Source: Marinoscillum sp. 108 (GTDB lineage Bacteria; Bacteroidota; Bacteroidia; Cytophagales; Cyclobacteriaceae). From it: DNA of 64,000 nt. Below the pieces are notes generated by a model that was not told where the DNA came from, ran no database searches, and worked only from the letters and a program-made list of their open reading frames with translations. Numbering within the stretch: the stretch's first letter is position 1; each line of letters starts with the position of its first letter. Shown here piece by piece: positions 1 through 9,075 of this stretch. The stretch is from contig NZ_LR734808.1 in assembly GCF_902506655.1 (NCBI RefSeq), positions 3,160,501-3,224,500 on the forward strand, read 5' to 3'. Both the position numbers and the translations under genes were made by a program.

Positions 1-1877
1 ACACCCTCTGCTATAAAGTCGGCAGGGTAGTTGGCGTCAAAGGTGTCCTGATTTTCAAAAGGATAGTGCCACTGCGCATAAGGCATCGCCCCAGAGTCGA
101 ACCATACATCGATGAGGTCTGACTCCCGATACATGGGCTGGCCGCTGGCACTAACCAGCACCACATCGTCCACGTAGGGTCTGTGCAGGTCAAAGTCGTC
201 ACCGACTTCCTCTTTCATATATCCCGCAGCGATGGATTTCTTTACTTCGGCCTGCAGCTCGGCAATGCTGCCAATGCAGATTTCTTCCTTTCGGTCTTTG
301 GTGACCCAGATCGGTAGCGGAGTGCCCCAGAATCTTGAGCGGCTCAGGTTCCAGTCTACCAGGTTTTCCAGCCAGTTGCCAAATCGACCTGAACCAGTAG
401 AGGCAGGCTTCCAGTTGATGGTTTTGTTCAGCTCCACCAGCCGATCTTTCATGGCGGTGGTCTTGATAAACCAGGAGTCTAGCGGGTAGTAAAGCACAGG
501 CTTATCCGTACGCCAGCAGTGCGGGTAGCTGTGTTCGTATTTCTCTACTTTGAAGGCCTTGTTTTCTTCCTTGAGCTTGATGGCGATGAGTACATCCGTC
601 GGTTTAAAGTCCGGGGCGTTGCGTACTTCATCGTCATAGTATTCTTCTTTCACATAGTATCCCGCAAAGTCAGTGACCTGATCTACAAACTGCCCTTTTT
701 TGTTAACCAAAGGCACATCCTGGCCGGTTTCATCCTTGATCAGGATGGCAGGCACATTGTTTTGTTGGGCCACTCTAAAGTCATCTGCCCCAAATACGGA
801 GGCTGTATGCACGATACCCGTACCATCTTCGGTAGACACAAAGTCTCCTGCGATCACGCGGAAAGCATTCTTTTCCAAATCTTCGTTGGTCACATAGGGC
901 ATCAGCTGCTCATAGCGCACCTCCAGGATATCCTTACCGGAAAATTCCTGAGTGATTTCAAAAGGGATAAGTTTATCGCCGGCTTTGTAATCTTCCAGTT
1001 TGATGTCTTTGGCTTTGTCAGAAAAATATTTTCCGACCAAAGCCTTGGCCAATACCACGCTCACCGGAGCATAGGTGTACTGGTTGAAAGTCTTCACTTT
1101 CACGTAAGTAATCTTCTCTCCTACAGCAAGCGCACAGTTGGAGGGCAGTGTCCACGGCGTGGTGGTCCAGGCCAGCATGCGCACGTCTTCGTCAGCTGCG
1201 CTGAAAAGAAATGCCGACCGGTCATCCTTTTTTACCTTAAACTGTCCGACCACCGAGGTGTCTTTTACATCCTTGTAGGTACCTGGCTGGTTCAGCTCGT
1301 GGGAGCTGAGCCCGGTGCCTGCGGCGGGCGAGTAAGGCTGTACGGTGTAGCCTTTGTACACCAGGCCTTTGTCATAAAGTTTTTTCAGAATGTGCCACAG
1401 GGACTCCATGTACTTCTGATCAAAGGTGATGTAAGGATCATCCAGGTCTACCCAGTAGCCCATTTGCATAGTCAGCCGGTCCCACTCATCCTTAAACTTC
1501 ATCACGGCCTCTTTGCACTTCTGATTGTAGTCAGCTACCGAGATGGTTTTGCCAATGTCATCTTTTTTGATGCCGAGCTCTTTTTCCACCTGCAACTCCA
1601 CCGGAAGTCCGTGGGTATCCCAGCCACCTTTTCGCTTTACCTGAAATCCCTTTTGGGTTTTGTATCGGCAAAAAATGTCTTTCACGGCCCGGGCCATCAC
1701 ATGGTGGATACCGGGGGTGCCATTAGCCGATGGCGGGCCTTCATAGAAGGTGAAGGTAGGCGCACCTTCCCGCTCGGTTACTGATTTTTCAAAAATCTCA
1801 TGATCCTCCCAAAATTTGAGGATCTCCTCTGCCACTTTCGGATAATTGACCTGTTTGTACTCTGGATATTTAGCCAC
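1..1877 (-). CDS. ileS: Isoleucyl-tRNA synthetase, 5' part (runs off the left edge)
   Basis: Class I aminoacyl-tRNA synthetase that charges tRNA-Ile in the cytoplasm. About the first 625 residues are in the window; the C-terminal part, including KMSKS, lies outside. The signature region at residues 47-59 reads GPPSANGTPGIHH, the HIGH-box equivalent, followed near residue 85 by GWDTHGLPV. The editing-domain motif WTTTPWTLPSN is seen around position 1150. The GTG start at 1877 directly follows an in-frame TAG, so it is the first possible start. It lies 15 bp after the RND exporter gene and is probably co-transcribed with it. The HIGH variant is typical of the eukaryote-like IleRS class found in Bacteroidota. 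Identification is certain; the start is likely. Confidence 0.96.
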   Translation of the reverse strand, partial: MAKYPEYKQVNYPKVAEEILKFWEDHEIFEKSVTEREGAPTFTFYEGPPSANGTPGIHHVMARAVKDIFCRYKTQKGFQVKRKGGWDTHGLPVELQVEKELGIKKDDIGKTISVADYNQKCKEAVMKFKDEWDRLTMQMGYWVDLDDPYITFDQKYMESLWHILKKLYDKGLVYKGYTVQPYSPAAGTGLSSHELNQPGTYKDVKDTSVVGQFKVKKDDRSAFLFSAADEDVRMLAWTTTPWTLPSNCALAVGEKITYVKVKTFNQYTYAPVSVVLAKALVGKYFSDKAKDIKLEDYKAGDKLIPFEITQEFSGKDILEVRYEQLMPYVTNEDLEKNAFRVIAGDFVSTEDGTGIVHTASVFGADDFRVAQQNNVPAILIKDETGQDVPLVNKKGQFVDQVTDFAGYYVKEEYYDDEVRNAPDFKPTDVLIAIKLKEENKAFKVEKYEHSYPHCWRTDKPVLYYPLDSWFIKTTAMKDRLVELNKTINWKPASTGSGRFGNWLENLVDWNLSRSRFWGTPLPIWVTKDRKEEICIGSIAELQAEVKKSIAAGYMKEEVGDDFDLHRPYVDDVVLVSASGQPMYRESDLIDVWFDSGAMPYAQWHYPFENQDTFDANYPADFIAEG

Positions 1878-1892
1878 CTATGCCTCTATTTT

Positions 1893-4280
1893 TTATGTGT
1901 TTTTATCTTCTTCTGTTTCTTCGTCTTCACTGTCATAGTCTGCTTTCGCAAAATCGTCTATGTACGGATGATCTTTCTTGTTGCGTTTTCCATTGTCAAA
2001 CTGGAGCAGCAGCGCGGGCAACACGATCAGGTTGGTGAGCATAGCAAACAACAAGGTGATGGAAGTAAGTTTCCCGAGCGCCACTGTGCCGCCAAATTCT
2101 GATAGGGTGAAGATCACAAATCCAAAAAACAAGATGATGGATGTATAGATCATGCTGGCACCGGTTTCGCGTAAGCTACGGCTCACTGCTATGGGGACGA
2201 AGAAATTATGTGCGTGTAGTTCCTGACGGTATTTGGCCAGGAAGTGAATAGAATCGTCCACGGAGATACCAAATGCGATGCTAAATATCAATGCCGTACT
2301 AGGCTTCAAAGGAATCCCAAAGAAGCCCATGATGGCTCCTGTCAGTAGCAGCGGAATCATGTTAGGGATCATGGAGATCACGATCATTTTGAAGTTTTTG
2401 AACAACAGCGCCATGATCACTGCAATGATGAAGAACGCAAAGATCATGGAGGTGATGAGGTTGTCGATCAGGTATTTGTTGCCTTTGATAAAGAGTGGAA
2501 CGGTTCCGGTGATCTTCACATCCATTTTACTGTCTGCAAAAATCTCGTCAATCTTAGGACTGATGACGGTGTTCACAAGGGAGTCCATCTTGTTGGATCC
2601 AATGTCCGGCATCTTCAGGGAGATTCTGATAAATTGACCCGTGCTGTCCACAAAGGATTTGGCAATGCCCCCTTCGTCACTTTCTTCTTTGAGGTAGCGA
2701 AGGATAAAGGCACTTTCCCGGTTATTTGGGATCGAATAAAAAGCCGGATCCTGGTTGTAGAAAGCTTGTCGGGAAGCTTTGATAAAGCTCACCACAGAGA
2801 CTGGCTGGGAGATGCCTTTCAGCGAATCCAGAAACATCTCAAACTCATTGATCTTGCGCAGGTTGCTCAGACTCTGAACTCCCTTTTTGGTGCCCGTGTC
2901 CACGATCACTTCCAGGGGCATTACTCCGCTGAAATTTTCTTCGAAAAACTGAAGCTGTTTAGCCAGTGGGCTCTCTTCGGGCAGGTCGTCCACCATGTAA
3001 GAGTTGGACTGAAGCTGCATTACGCCATACACCGATACGGCCACCAGTATGCCAGTGGTAATGAAGATCAGCTTTCGGTGGTTATGCACCAATACATCCA
3101 GTCCCACCAGGGCGCCATTGAGCATTTTAAAGTCCAGGTGCTTGAGGTGACGGCTGGTTGGTGGTTTGAAAAGTGAAAATACCGACGGGATCATGATGGT
3201 GCTCACAATGAACGTACACATGATGTTGATTCCAGCCACGATCCCAAATTCTACCAGAATAGGAATGCCTGTAAAGACCAGCACGAAAAACCCTACGGCT
3301 GTGGTGAAGTTGGTAATGAAGGTAACGATCCCTATGTTTTTGATGATCTTGGTGAGTGCCTTCATCTGGTCACCATGGGTAGAATACTCATGATGGTATT
3401 TATTCAGCATGTAGACGCTGTTGGGGATACCAATGACCACAATGATGGAAGGGATCAGCCCTGTGAGCAAGGTGATTTTGTATTCTAAAAGAGAGATCGT
3501 ACCCAGTACCCATACCACGATCATACCAATGATGATCAATGGGAAAACTACCGCTTTGAGTGATCGGAAGAATCCAAAAAGGATCAGCCCGGTGATGATG
3601 ACCGAGTAGATCAGGAATCGATTGAGTTCCTCTTTAATTTTTAGGGTATTGACAGAGCGTACATAAGGCAGCCCGGCATAGTTCACGTCGATCCCCGTGG
3701 CATCATGAAATTGGTCCCCGGCCCGTACAATGTCCGCCACCATGATGTGTCGGTATTCTGAATTCAGCGCTTCTTTCTCCACGGTGACGAGGATCAGCGT
3801 CGCTCCATTTTTTGCATTGATCAGCTGCCCTGAGTAAAACTTCAGGTTTTTGGCAAAGGCCAGCATGGTATCCAGCTTGGCCTGATTCTCGGGAATTTCG
3901 GGAAACACCGGAACCAGCTCAAAGCGCTTCTTCTCGTTGTTTTTCTCCAGCATTTTCAGGTTGGCCAGACCGAGCACATCCTTTACTCCATTGATGCTTT
4001 CCAGCTCGCGGGTCAGGTATTTCATTTTCTTGAAATTGTCTGACTGGTAGATGGCGCTATCCTTGAAGCCCAGGGCCAGAATGTTGCCATCCTCACCGAA
4101 AGTTTGCTTGAACTGCCTGAAATATTCCTGATCCGGATCGTCCTCAGGAACGATGTTGGCCATGTCGTATGACCACTGAATGTACTGGGCCTGGTACCCC
4201 ATATAAATGGTGATCACCCCTAAAATGATCATTAGGGAGATGCGGTACTTAAGGATAATATTGGCTAAACGTGTCCACAT
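1893..4280 (-). CDS. RND/MMPL superfamily exporter
   Basis: Predicted inner-membrane transporter of the RND superfamily (MMPL/patched-like), 795 residues, with the usual duplicated plan. There is one helix near the N-terminus, a periplasmic domain to about residue 215, a block of five helices, one helix near residue 400, a second periplasmic domain to about 610, and a final five-helix block. The second block has the family motif ISVDDSIHFLAKY; the matching site in the first block reads GIPNSVYMLNKY and lacks the acidic pair. The tail is highly charged (DSEDEETEEDKNT). Substrate unknown; hopanoid or lipid export is a family-level possibility only. A -7 box lies just upstream, and ileS follows by 15 bp. 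Confidence 0.85.
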   Translation of the reverse strand: MWTRLANIILKYRISLMIILGVITIYMGYQAQYIQWSYDMANIVPEDDPDQEYFRQFKQTFGEDGNILALGFKDSAIYQSDNFKKMKYLTRELESINGVKDVLGLANLKMLEKNNEKKRFELVPVFPEIPENQAKLDTMLAFAKNLKFYSGQLINAKNGATLILVTVEKEALNSEYRHIMVADIVRAGDQFHDATGIDVNYAGLPYVRSVNTLKIKEELNRFLIYSVIITGLILFGFFRSLKAVVFPLIIIGMIVVWVLGTISLLEYKITLLTGLIPSIIVVIGIPNSVYMLNKYHHEYSTHGDQMKALTKIIKNIGIVTFITNFTTAVGFFVLVFTGIPILVEFGIVAGINIMCTFIVSTIMIPSVFSLFKPPTSRHLKHLDFKMLNGALVGLDVLVHNHRKLIFITTGILVAVSVYGVMQLQSNSYMVDDLPEESPLAKQLQFFEENFSGVMPLEVIVDTGTKKGVQSLSNLRKINEFEMFLDSLKGISQPVSVVSFIKASRQAFYNQDPAFYSIPNNRESAFILRYLKEESDEGGIAKSFVDSTGQFIRISLKMPDIGSNKMDSLVNTVISPKIDEIFADSKMDVKITGTVPLFIKGNKYLIDNLITSMIFAFFIIAVIMALLFKNFKMIVISMIPNMIPLLLTGAIMGFFGIPLKPSTALIFSIAFGISVDDSIHFLAKYRQELHAHNFFVPIAVSRSLRETGASMIYTSIILFFGFVIFTLSEFGGTVALGKLTSITLLFAMLTNLIVLPALLLQFDNGKRNKKDHPYIDDFAKADYDSEDEETEEDKNT

Positions 4281-4294
4281 GGAAAATGAAGCTG

Positions 4295-4302
4295 CAAATG
4301 TA
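4295..4302 (-). promoter_or_regulatory. Bacteroidota -7 box before the RND exporter
   Basis: TACATTTG on the minus strand fits TAnnTTTG and sits 15 bp upstream of the start codon. I see no good -33 TTG at the usual distance. Confidence 0.45.
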
Positions 4303-4353
4303 ATGATTTTATCAGTTCCGAGAACTCAATTAAGTAGTTGATAAAGAGGCTTT

Positions 4354-5706
4354 TTATGCTTTGGAAACCGGAAGTGAAAAACCGTAAATGGTTTTGTATA
4401 ATTTAATGGCGTGTGAATCCGTAAGACTGGAAATAAAATCCATGACAATGAGCAGTGAATCGTAAATGGTAATTGGCTCTTGCTCCAGTTTATCCTGAAA
4501 AGAATCCGGGAGTAGTCTGAAAATGGATTTCATTCGGGGCGTATAATTTTCCTTGTCAAAAAACTTGTGATAAGTCGCCATGCAAAAGGCTTCCATCAGC
4601 TTGCCGATGACTTCAAAACCTCCTGCTTCGCGTTCCAGAACTTGTTTGGACCGGTATATTTTTTCTATCGAAAGGGTAGTAATGGCCTGCAGAGCCTCCG
4701 CCGACGGTATGTGCTCAGTGAGCGCACCGTCAAAAGCACCAGAGCGGATGTCTTCTTCTTTTTCCAGAAACAGGTCCACACATTCACCAATGAGCTGCGA
4801 GATGGCCAATGCCCGGAGCAAACCAATTTTCTGGTTAACATTGCGCGAGCGTTCCAGTTTTTCTTGCTGGTATTTTTCGCCGATGATGGCGGCCATCAGG
4901 TCCCGTGTGGTTTCATATGGGACCAGCCCGAGGCGACAGCCATCTTCTAAATCTATGATGTTATAACAGATGTCGTCAGCAGCTTCTACCAAAAAGGTAA
5001 GTGGATGCCGGCACCAGGCCGCTTCGCCAATCGGCGTGAGCCTCATCTCTGTGGCCAGTTCGGAGAATTTTTTGCTGTCACTTTTGTAGAAACCATATTT
5101 CTTCTGACTCTTTCGATTTTTGTCTTTGGGAGCAGAGGAGGATCTGGGGTATTTGGTGAACGCCCCCAGGGAAGCAAAAGTGAGCCTGAGTGCACTGTTT
5201 TCTTCGTCATTGAGGATTCTGAACCCCTGTGCGTTGCCCTCAAAGCTGATGAGGTCTGACCATTCTGCCGGATCCACTTGCTGCTGGAATGCTTTACCCT
5301 TTGGATGATCTGTGAAGAACGAAGAAATGGCCGATTCTCCCGAGTGCCCAAAAGGTGGATTGCCCAGATCGTGGGCCAGGCTGGCTGCCGCCACTATGCC
5401 CCCAAAGTCGTAGAAAGTGAAGCCCCTTTCAGAGAGCTCCGGATGTTTTTCCAGGAGGCGTTCGCCGACCGCTTTACCCAAAGATCTCCCTACGCTGCTT
5501 ACCTCCAGGCTATGTGTGAGCCGTGTGTGTACAAAATCATCTTCCGGTAGGGGAAACACCTGAGTTTTGTCCTGAAGTTTCCTGAAGGGATGAGAGAAGA
5601 TGAGCCGATCATAATCCTGCTCAAACCGGCTTCTGCTGTCTTTTGAAATCGTTGCTTCGGTTTTGTCACCGAATCTTTTGGGAGAGAGTAGTTGTAGCCA
5701 GTTCAT
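4354..5706 (-). CDS. dgt: Deoxyguanosinetriphosphate triphosphohydrolase (dGTPase)
   Basis: HD-superfamily enzyme that hydrolyses dGTP (often other dNTPs) to the nucleoside and tripolyphosphate, affecting dNTP pools. The 450-residue protein shows the metal-binding series in order: FVHTRLTHSLEVSSVG near residue 60, AHDLGNPPFGHSGE near residue 115, and VEAADDICYNIIDLEDG near residue 240. The N-terminal SRSRFEQDYDRLIFSHPFRKL is typical of the family. Length is normal. It has its own -7 box about 35 bp upstream; the next gene downstream is 73 bp away. Confidence 0.93.
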   Translation of the reverse strand: MNWLQLLSPKRFGDKTEATISKDSRSRFEQDYDRLIFSHPFRKLQDKTQVFPLPEDDFVHTRLTHSLEVSSVGRSLGKAVGERLLEKHPELSERGFTFYDFGGIVAAASLAHDLGNPPFGHSGESAISSFFTDHPKGKAFQQQVDPAEWSDLISFEGNAQGFRILNDEENSALRLTFASLGAFTKYPRSSSAPKDKNRKSQKKYGFYKSDSKKFSELATEMRLTPIGEAAWCRHPLTFLVEAADDICYNIIDLEDGCRLGLVPYETTRDLMAAIIGEKYQQEKLERSRNVNQKIGLLRALAISQLIGECVDLFLEKEEDIRSGAFDGALTEHIPSAEALQAITTLSIEKIYRSKQVLEREAGGFEVIGKLMEAFCMATYHKFFDKENYTPRMKSIFRLLPDSFQDKLEQEPITIYDSLLIVMDFISSLTDSHAIKLYKTIYGFSLPVSKA

Positions 5707-5739
5707 GCTTTAAGTAGAGTCGCTCAGGTTCTGTGGACG

Positions 5740-5747
5740 CAAACTTA
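5740..5747 (-). promoter_or_regulatory. Bacteroidota -7 box before dgt
   Basis: TAAGTTTG on the minus strand matches TAnnTTTG, about 33 bp upstream of the dgt start. No clear TTG at -33. Confidence 0.5.
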
Positions 5748-5860
5748 ACCCCGAATTTACTTAAACCCTTTATTCCGCCTTATTTTGAGGCATTTTCCTA
5801 AGGTGAAGTGCCGATTGAACGATTGGGAGTTCATAAGCAGCGACGCTATTCGACTGATTG

Positions 5861-6046
5861 TTACTTTTGACTTAAATAGCGGACGATTTTTGGAGCGTTT
5901 GTTTCATGGTGACATTGAATAGCTTCCCTTATATTCTGTTTGAGCTCATCAATGGTTTCTCCGTCTGTAAAAATAGATTCTCCAAGGGCTTTGGCTTCAA
6001 AACCCCCTTCCGCAGATTCTTCAACAATAAAAATAATCTCCGTCAT
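5861..6046 (-). CDS. Orphan HicB-like small protein
   Basis: A 61-residue protein with the HicB-like fold pattern: MTEIIFIVEESAEGGFEA then a short helix DELKQNIREAI. Relatives are HicB antitoxins, or lone proteins often mislabelled 2-oxoisovalerate dehydrogenase. I chose the ATG at 6046 because upstream only a TTG extension is available and the family starts at this Met. No HicA toxin (about 60 residues with a conserved His) is encoded in the 154 bp downstream or in the 67 bp upstream, so it is an orphan. It lacks the C-terminal ribbon-helix-helix or HTH domain of true HicB regulators. Function unknown. Confidence 0.75.
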   Translation of the reverse strand: MTEIIFIVEESAEGGFEAKALGESIFTDGETIDELKQNIREAIQCHHETNAPKIVRYLSQK

Positions 6047-6101
6047 AGTTTTTCTTTCATACAAGATAGCAAATAACCGTCATCTGGTTCTTTTCAGTTT
6101 C

Positions 6102-6116
6102 TAGGTTCTGAACCTA
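6102..6116. repeat. 15-bp inverted repeat between mtfA-like gene and HicB-like gene
   Basis: TAGGTTC-T-GAACCTA is a perfect 7-bp inverted repeat with one central base. It overlaps the stop codon of the peptidase gene and lies about 56 bp upstream of the HicB-like start. It could be an operator for the small gene or chance. Confidence 0.4.
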
Positions 6117-6905
6117 ATGACTTAGTAACATTGGATCCTGCTTTAACAACCGGGCCAAGGCAAGGTACAGGGCTGGGTGGTAATCGTGAAATGCCACCGG
6201 TCGTTCAAAGAAATTCTCTACGGCCACAGCAAAAAACTCTGCATGATTGGAGGCTCCATATTCGCGAAAAAATGAGGTGGTATCATGCTGCATCTTGGTG
6301 ATCTCTGCTGAAGCCAGCGTTTGCCAGTGTTTGATGGCCTCACTGTCCAGAAAGTCATACTCATCATTCATCACGATGTTCTCCAACTGCAGCGCATGGG
6401 CCATTTCATGCAAACCAAGGTTGACGCCATCAGATTTTGAATACCCTTCCACAAAATGCTTCCAGGAGAGCACAATGGCTTTGGCTTTTGGATTCACCTC
6501 TCCCTTGTGATAGCGCTGTCCGGCATTGCTAAAAAACTGATCCGGGAAGACGATCACATACCTGAAGTAGCTCAGAAACACTTTAGGATAACCAAAGGTG
6601 AGCTGGATGGCAGAGGCAGCAATGAGCACTTGCATCTCTTCGGTCACATGGGTCATGTTTCGGGGCACAAACTCCTTCATTCGAATGAACTTGGCCACCC
6701 GATATTCAAAAAGGGCCTTTGATTTGGGTGGAAGGAGCTGATAAAACTTGAAGTGACGGCTGAGCCTGTCTTTTTGTGCGGGACTCAGGCTGGCAGAGAT
6801 TCTCAGCCTGGCCAGTGTGCCCTCGCTCAGGAGCTTGCCGAATAGCAGGTAGTAAACCCCCAATCCAAACAAGCCCCCTAGGGCAATGACGATCCCGGAT
6901 ATCAA
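6114..6905 (-). CDS. Zinc-dependent peptidase, MtfA family (M90)
   Basis: 263-residue protein with one N-terminal membrane helix (about residues 3-23) and a metallopeptidase domain. The zinc motif HEMAHALQLEN (HExxH) is near residue 165 and the third-ligand region EFFAVAVENFFERP is near residue 225, both as in MtfA. E. coli MtfA binds the repressor Mlc; whether this one has a comparable partner is unknown. Translation probably starts at the TTG three bases after the glyS stop, since no ATG lies before the conserved part; this implies translational coupling with glyS. Family assignment is firm, physiological role is not. Confidence 0.88.
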   Translation of the reverse strand: MISGIVIALGGLFGLGVYYLLFGKLLSEGTLARLRISASLSPAQKDRLSRHFKFYQLLPPKSKALFEYRVAKFIRMKEFVPRNMTHVTEEMQVLIAASAIQLTFGYPKVFLSYFRYVIVFPDQFFSNAGQRYHKGEVNPKAKAIVLSWKHFVEGYSKSDGVNLGLHEMAHALQLENIVMNDEYDFLDSEAIKHWQTLASAEITKMQHDTTSFFREYGASNHAEFFAVAVENFFERPVAFHDYHPALYLALARLLKQDPMLLSH

Positions 6906-6908
6906 GAC

Positions 6909-8456
6909 TTAGAGTTTTTTAAGCAGTGTTTTCATGCTGACCTTCTCCTCCAAAGTGCCGATCAACTCTTCGATAGATACTCGCTGCTGCTCCATGCTGT
7001 CCCTTTCACGAATGGTGACGGTGCTGTCTTCCAAAGTCTGGTGATCCACAGTCACACAATATGGGGTACCGATGGCATCCTGCCTTCTGTATCGCTTACC
7101 TATGGCATCCTTAGCATCATACTGGGCGTTGAAGTCAAGCTTGAGTTCGCGCATGATGGCTTCAGCTTTTTCTGGGAGCCCATCTTTATTGAGCAAAGGC
7201 AATACGGCCACTTTTACAGGAGCCAGTACCGGTGGTATTTTGAGGACGGTGCGTTCGCTGCCATCAGCGAGTTTTTCTTCTACATAGGAAGCGGACATCA
7301 CGGCCAGAAACATACGGTCAAGACCTATGGATGTTTCCAGTACATAGGGTGTGTAGCTTTCGTTGGTAGCGGTATCAAAATACTTTAGTTTCTTTCCGGA
7401 GAATTTTTCATGCGCACCCAGGTCAAAGTCGGTACGGGAGTGGATACCCTCCAGCTCCTTGAATCCCATGGGGAAATTAAATTCTATGTCACAGGCGGCA
7501 TTGGCATAATGGGCCAGGTTCAGGTGGTCATGGAAGCGATAGTTGTCATCACCCAGTCCCAGTGCTTTGTGCCAGGCAATTCTTTTAGCTTTCCAGTGCT
7601 CGTACCATTCCATTTCGGTGCCAGGCTGAATGAAAAATTGCATTTCCATTTGCTCAAATTCCCGCATTCTGAAGATAAACTGACGGGCGATGATTTCATT
7701 TCTGAAGGCTTTTCCGATCTGAGCGATACCAAAGGGAGGCTTGAGGCGGCTGGTTTTTTGTACGTTCAGGTAATTCACGAAAATACCTTGGGCAGTCTCA
7801 GGTCGGAGGTAGATTTTACCGGATTCTCCCGCCACTGATCCCAGCTCTGTGCTAAACATGAGGTTGAACTGACGCACGTCTGTCCAGTTTCGGGTGCCCG
7901 AAATGGGATCGGCAATGTCCAGGTCCACGATGAGTTGTTTCAGCGCTTCCAGGTCTCCCGATTCGATGGAAGACTTCATTCGGCTTTCGATTTCGGCAAT
8001 CTGCTCTGCGTAGCCTACCACCCTGGGGTTGGTGGCTGTGAACTGATCTTTGTCGAAAGCATCACCAAATCGCTTGGCGGCCTTGTCCACTTCCTTATCG
8101 ATTTTGGCCTGAAGCTTAGCCATTTGCTCCTCTATGAGCACATCCGCACGATAGCGTTTTTTTGAATCTTTGTTGTCGATCAAGGGGTCATTGAAAGCAT
8201 CTACGTGACCCGATGCTTTCCATGTAGTCGGGTGCATGAAGATAGCGGCATCAATGCCCACTATGTTTTCATTGAGGCGCACCATGGCTTTCCACCAATA
8301 TTCCTTGATGTTGTTTTTCAACTCTGAGCCGTACGGGCCATAGTCATAGGTGGCTGCCAGACCATCGTAAATCTCACTGGATGGGTATATAAAACCGTAT
8401 TCCTTGCAGTGTGAGGCTATATTTTTAAGCGTTGCTGCTTCTTCAGAATTTGCCAT
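6909..8456 (-). CDS. glyS: Glycyl-tRNA synthetase (single-chain, homodimeric type)
   Basis: Class II synthetase of the alpha2 type, 515 residues, that charges tRNA-Gly in the cytoplasm. The N-terminus LKNIASHCKEYGFIYPSSEI and YDYGPYGSELKNNI are the family's opening. Motif 2 is seen in GKAFRNEIIARQFIFRMREF, and motif 3 in TSIGLDRMFLAVM. The C-terminal anticodon-binding domain starts around LAPVKVAVLPLLNKDG. It has a -7 box directly upstream and is followed by the MtfA-like peptidase after 3 bp, forming a two-gene unit. Confidence 0.96.
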   Translation of the reverse strand: MANSEEAATLKNIASHCKEYGFIYPSSEIYDGLAATYDYGPYGSELKNNIKEYWWKAMVRLNENIVGIDAAIFMHPTTWKASGHVDAFNDPLIDNKDSKKRYRADVLIEEQMAKLQAKIDKEVDKAAKRFGDAFDKDQFTATNPRVVGYAEQIAEIESRMKSSIESGDLEALKQLIVDLDIADPISGTRNWTDVRQFNLMFSTELGSVAGESGKIYLRPETAQGIFVNYLNVQKTSRLKPPFGIAQIGKAFRNEIIARQFIFRMREFEQMEMQFFIQPGTEMEWYEHWKAKRIAWHKALGLGDDNYRFHDHLNLAHYANAACDIEFNFPMGFKELEGIHSRTDFDLGAHEKFSGKKLKYFDTATNESYTPYVLETSIGLDRMFLAVMSASYVEEKLADGSERTVLKIPPVLAPVKVAVLPLLNKDGLPEKAEAIMRELKLDFNAQYDAKDAIGKRYRRQDAIGTPYCVTVDHQTLEDSTVTIRERDSMEQQRVSIEELIGTLEEKVSMKTLLKKL

Positions 8457-8461
8457 AGCCG

Positions 8462-8469
8462 CAAAGATA
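8462..8469 (-). promoter_or_regulatory. Bacteroidota -7 box before glyS
   Basis: TATCTTTG on the minus strand, an exact TAnnTTTG match, ends 6 bp before the glyS ATG, so the transcript would have almost no leader. Confidence 0.5.
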
Positions 8470-8506
8470 AAATTTTGACCATCTTTTGGGAGTTTAAATG
8501 ACGAAT

Positions 8507-8977
8507 TTAGATTCTGGCCAGCAATTGAGTGAAGAAACGATTGCCGTCGGCATCATCGGCAATGCCTATTCCCACGTGGGTATAATCTGATTCAATGTTT
8601 TCACGATTTTCATCGCTGGCGAGCCATGCTTTGACCAGCTCAGCAGCATTCGCATAGTTACTTCCCACATTCTCCCCTATGGCGGAGGCTCCGGTTTCTT
8701 TACTGGCTTGCTCAAACCGCTGAACAAATCCCTCATGGCTCAATGGAATGTCACCGTCAGCCATGTTGGCGCTGTGTTCCGTAGCTATTCTGTCCAGAAT
8801 GTCATTTTCTTTTAGTGCGGTCAGCCCCAGCGACACTCGGTGATGATTGATGCCAATCAATATGGCCGCCTGCAGCTCCTCGTGTGAAGGCTTTGGGTCC
8901 TCTGACTTGTCACGGCATGAACTACCGGAAAGCAATACGGTGATTATCAGGAGAATCAGATTGGCAGAACGTTTCAT
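8507..8977 (-). CDS. CAP/SCP-domain lipoprotein
   Basis: 156-residue exported protein. Residues 1-21 form a lipoprotein signal ending in LLSGSSC, so Cys21 is probably lipidated. The rest is a CAP (SCP/PR1-like) domain with HSANMADGDIPLSHEGF, IGENVGSN and ESDYTHVGIGIADD, which correspond to the conserved CAP motifs. Bacterial CAP proteins are secreted or surface proteins, mostly of unknown activity. It is transcribed divergently from the DUF547 lipoprotein across a 98 bp gap. Confidence 0.88.
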   Translation of the reverse strand: MKRSANLILLIITVLLSGSSCRDKSEDPKPSHEELQAAILIGINHHRVSLGLTALKENDILDRIATEHSANMADGDIPLSHEGFVQRFEQASKETGASAIGENVGSNYANAAELVKAWLASDENRENIESDYTHVGIGIADDADGNRFFTQLLARI

Positions 8978-9075
8978 AAGGTGGTGATTGGTTTTGTGGT
9001 AACAATCATTTCTGATAAATAGTTAAGTTACCCTGAGTTTCATTAAAAGTAATTGGAATAACTAAACCTGATCAT

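Noticed and set aside
519-1784. Long plus-strand open frame of 421 codons
   Set aside because: It is antisense to ileS, whose minus-strand frame shows clear synthetase motifs (GPPSANG, WTTTPWTLPSN). The plus-strand translation has no recognisable domain.
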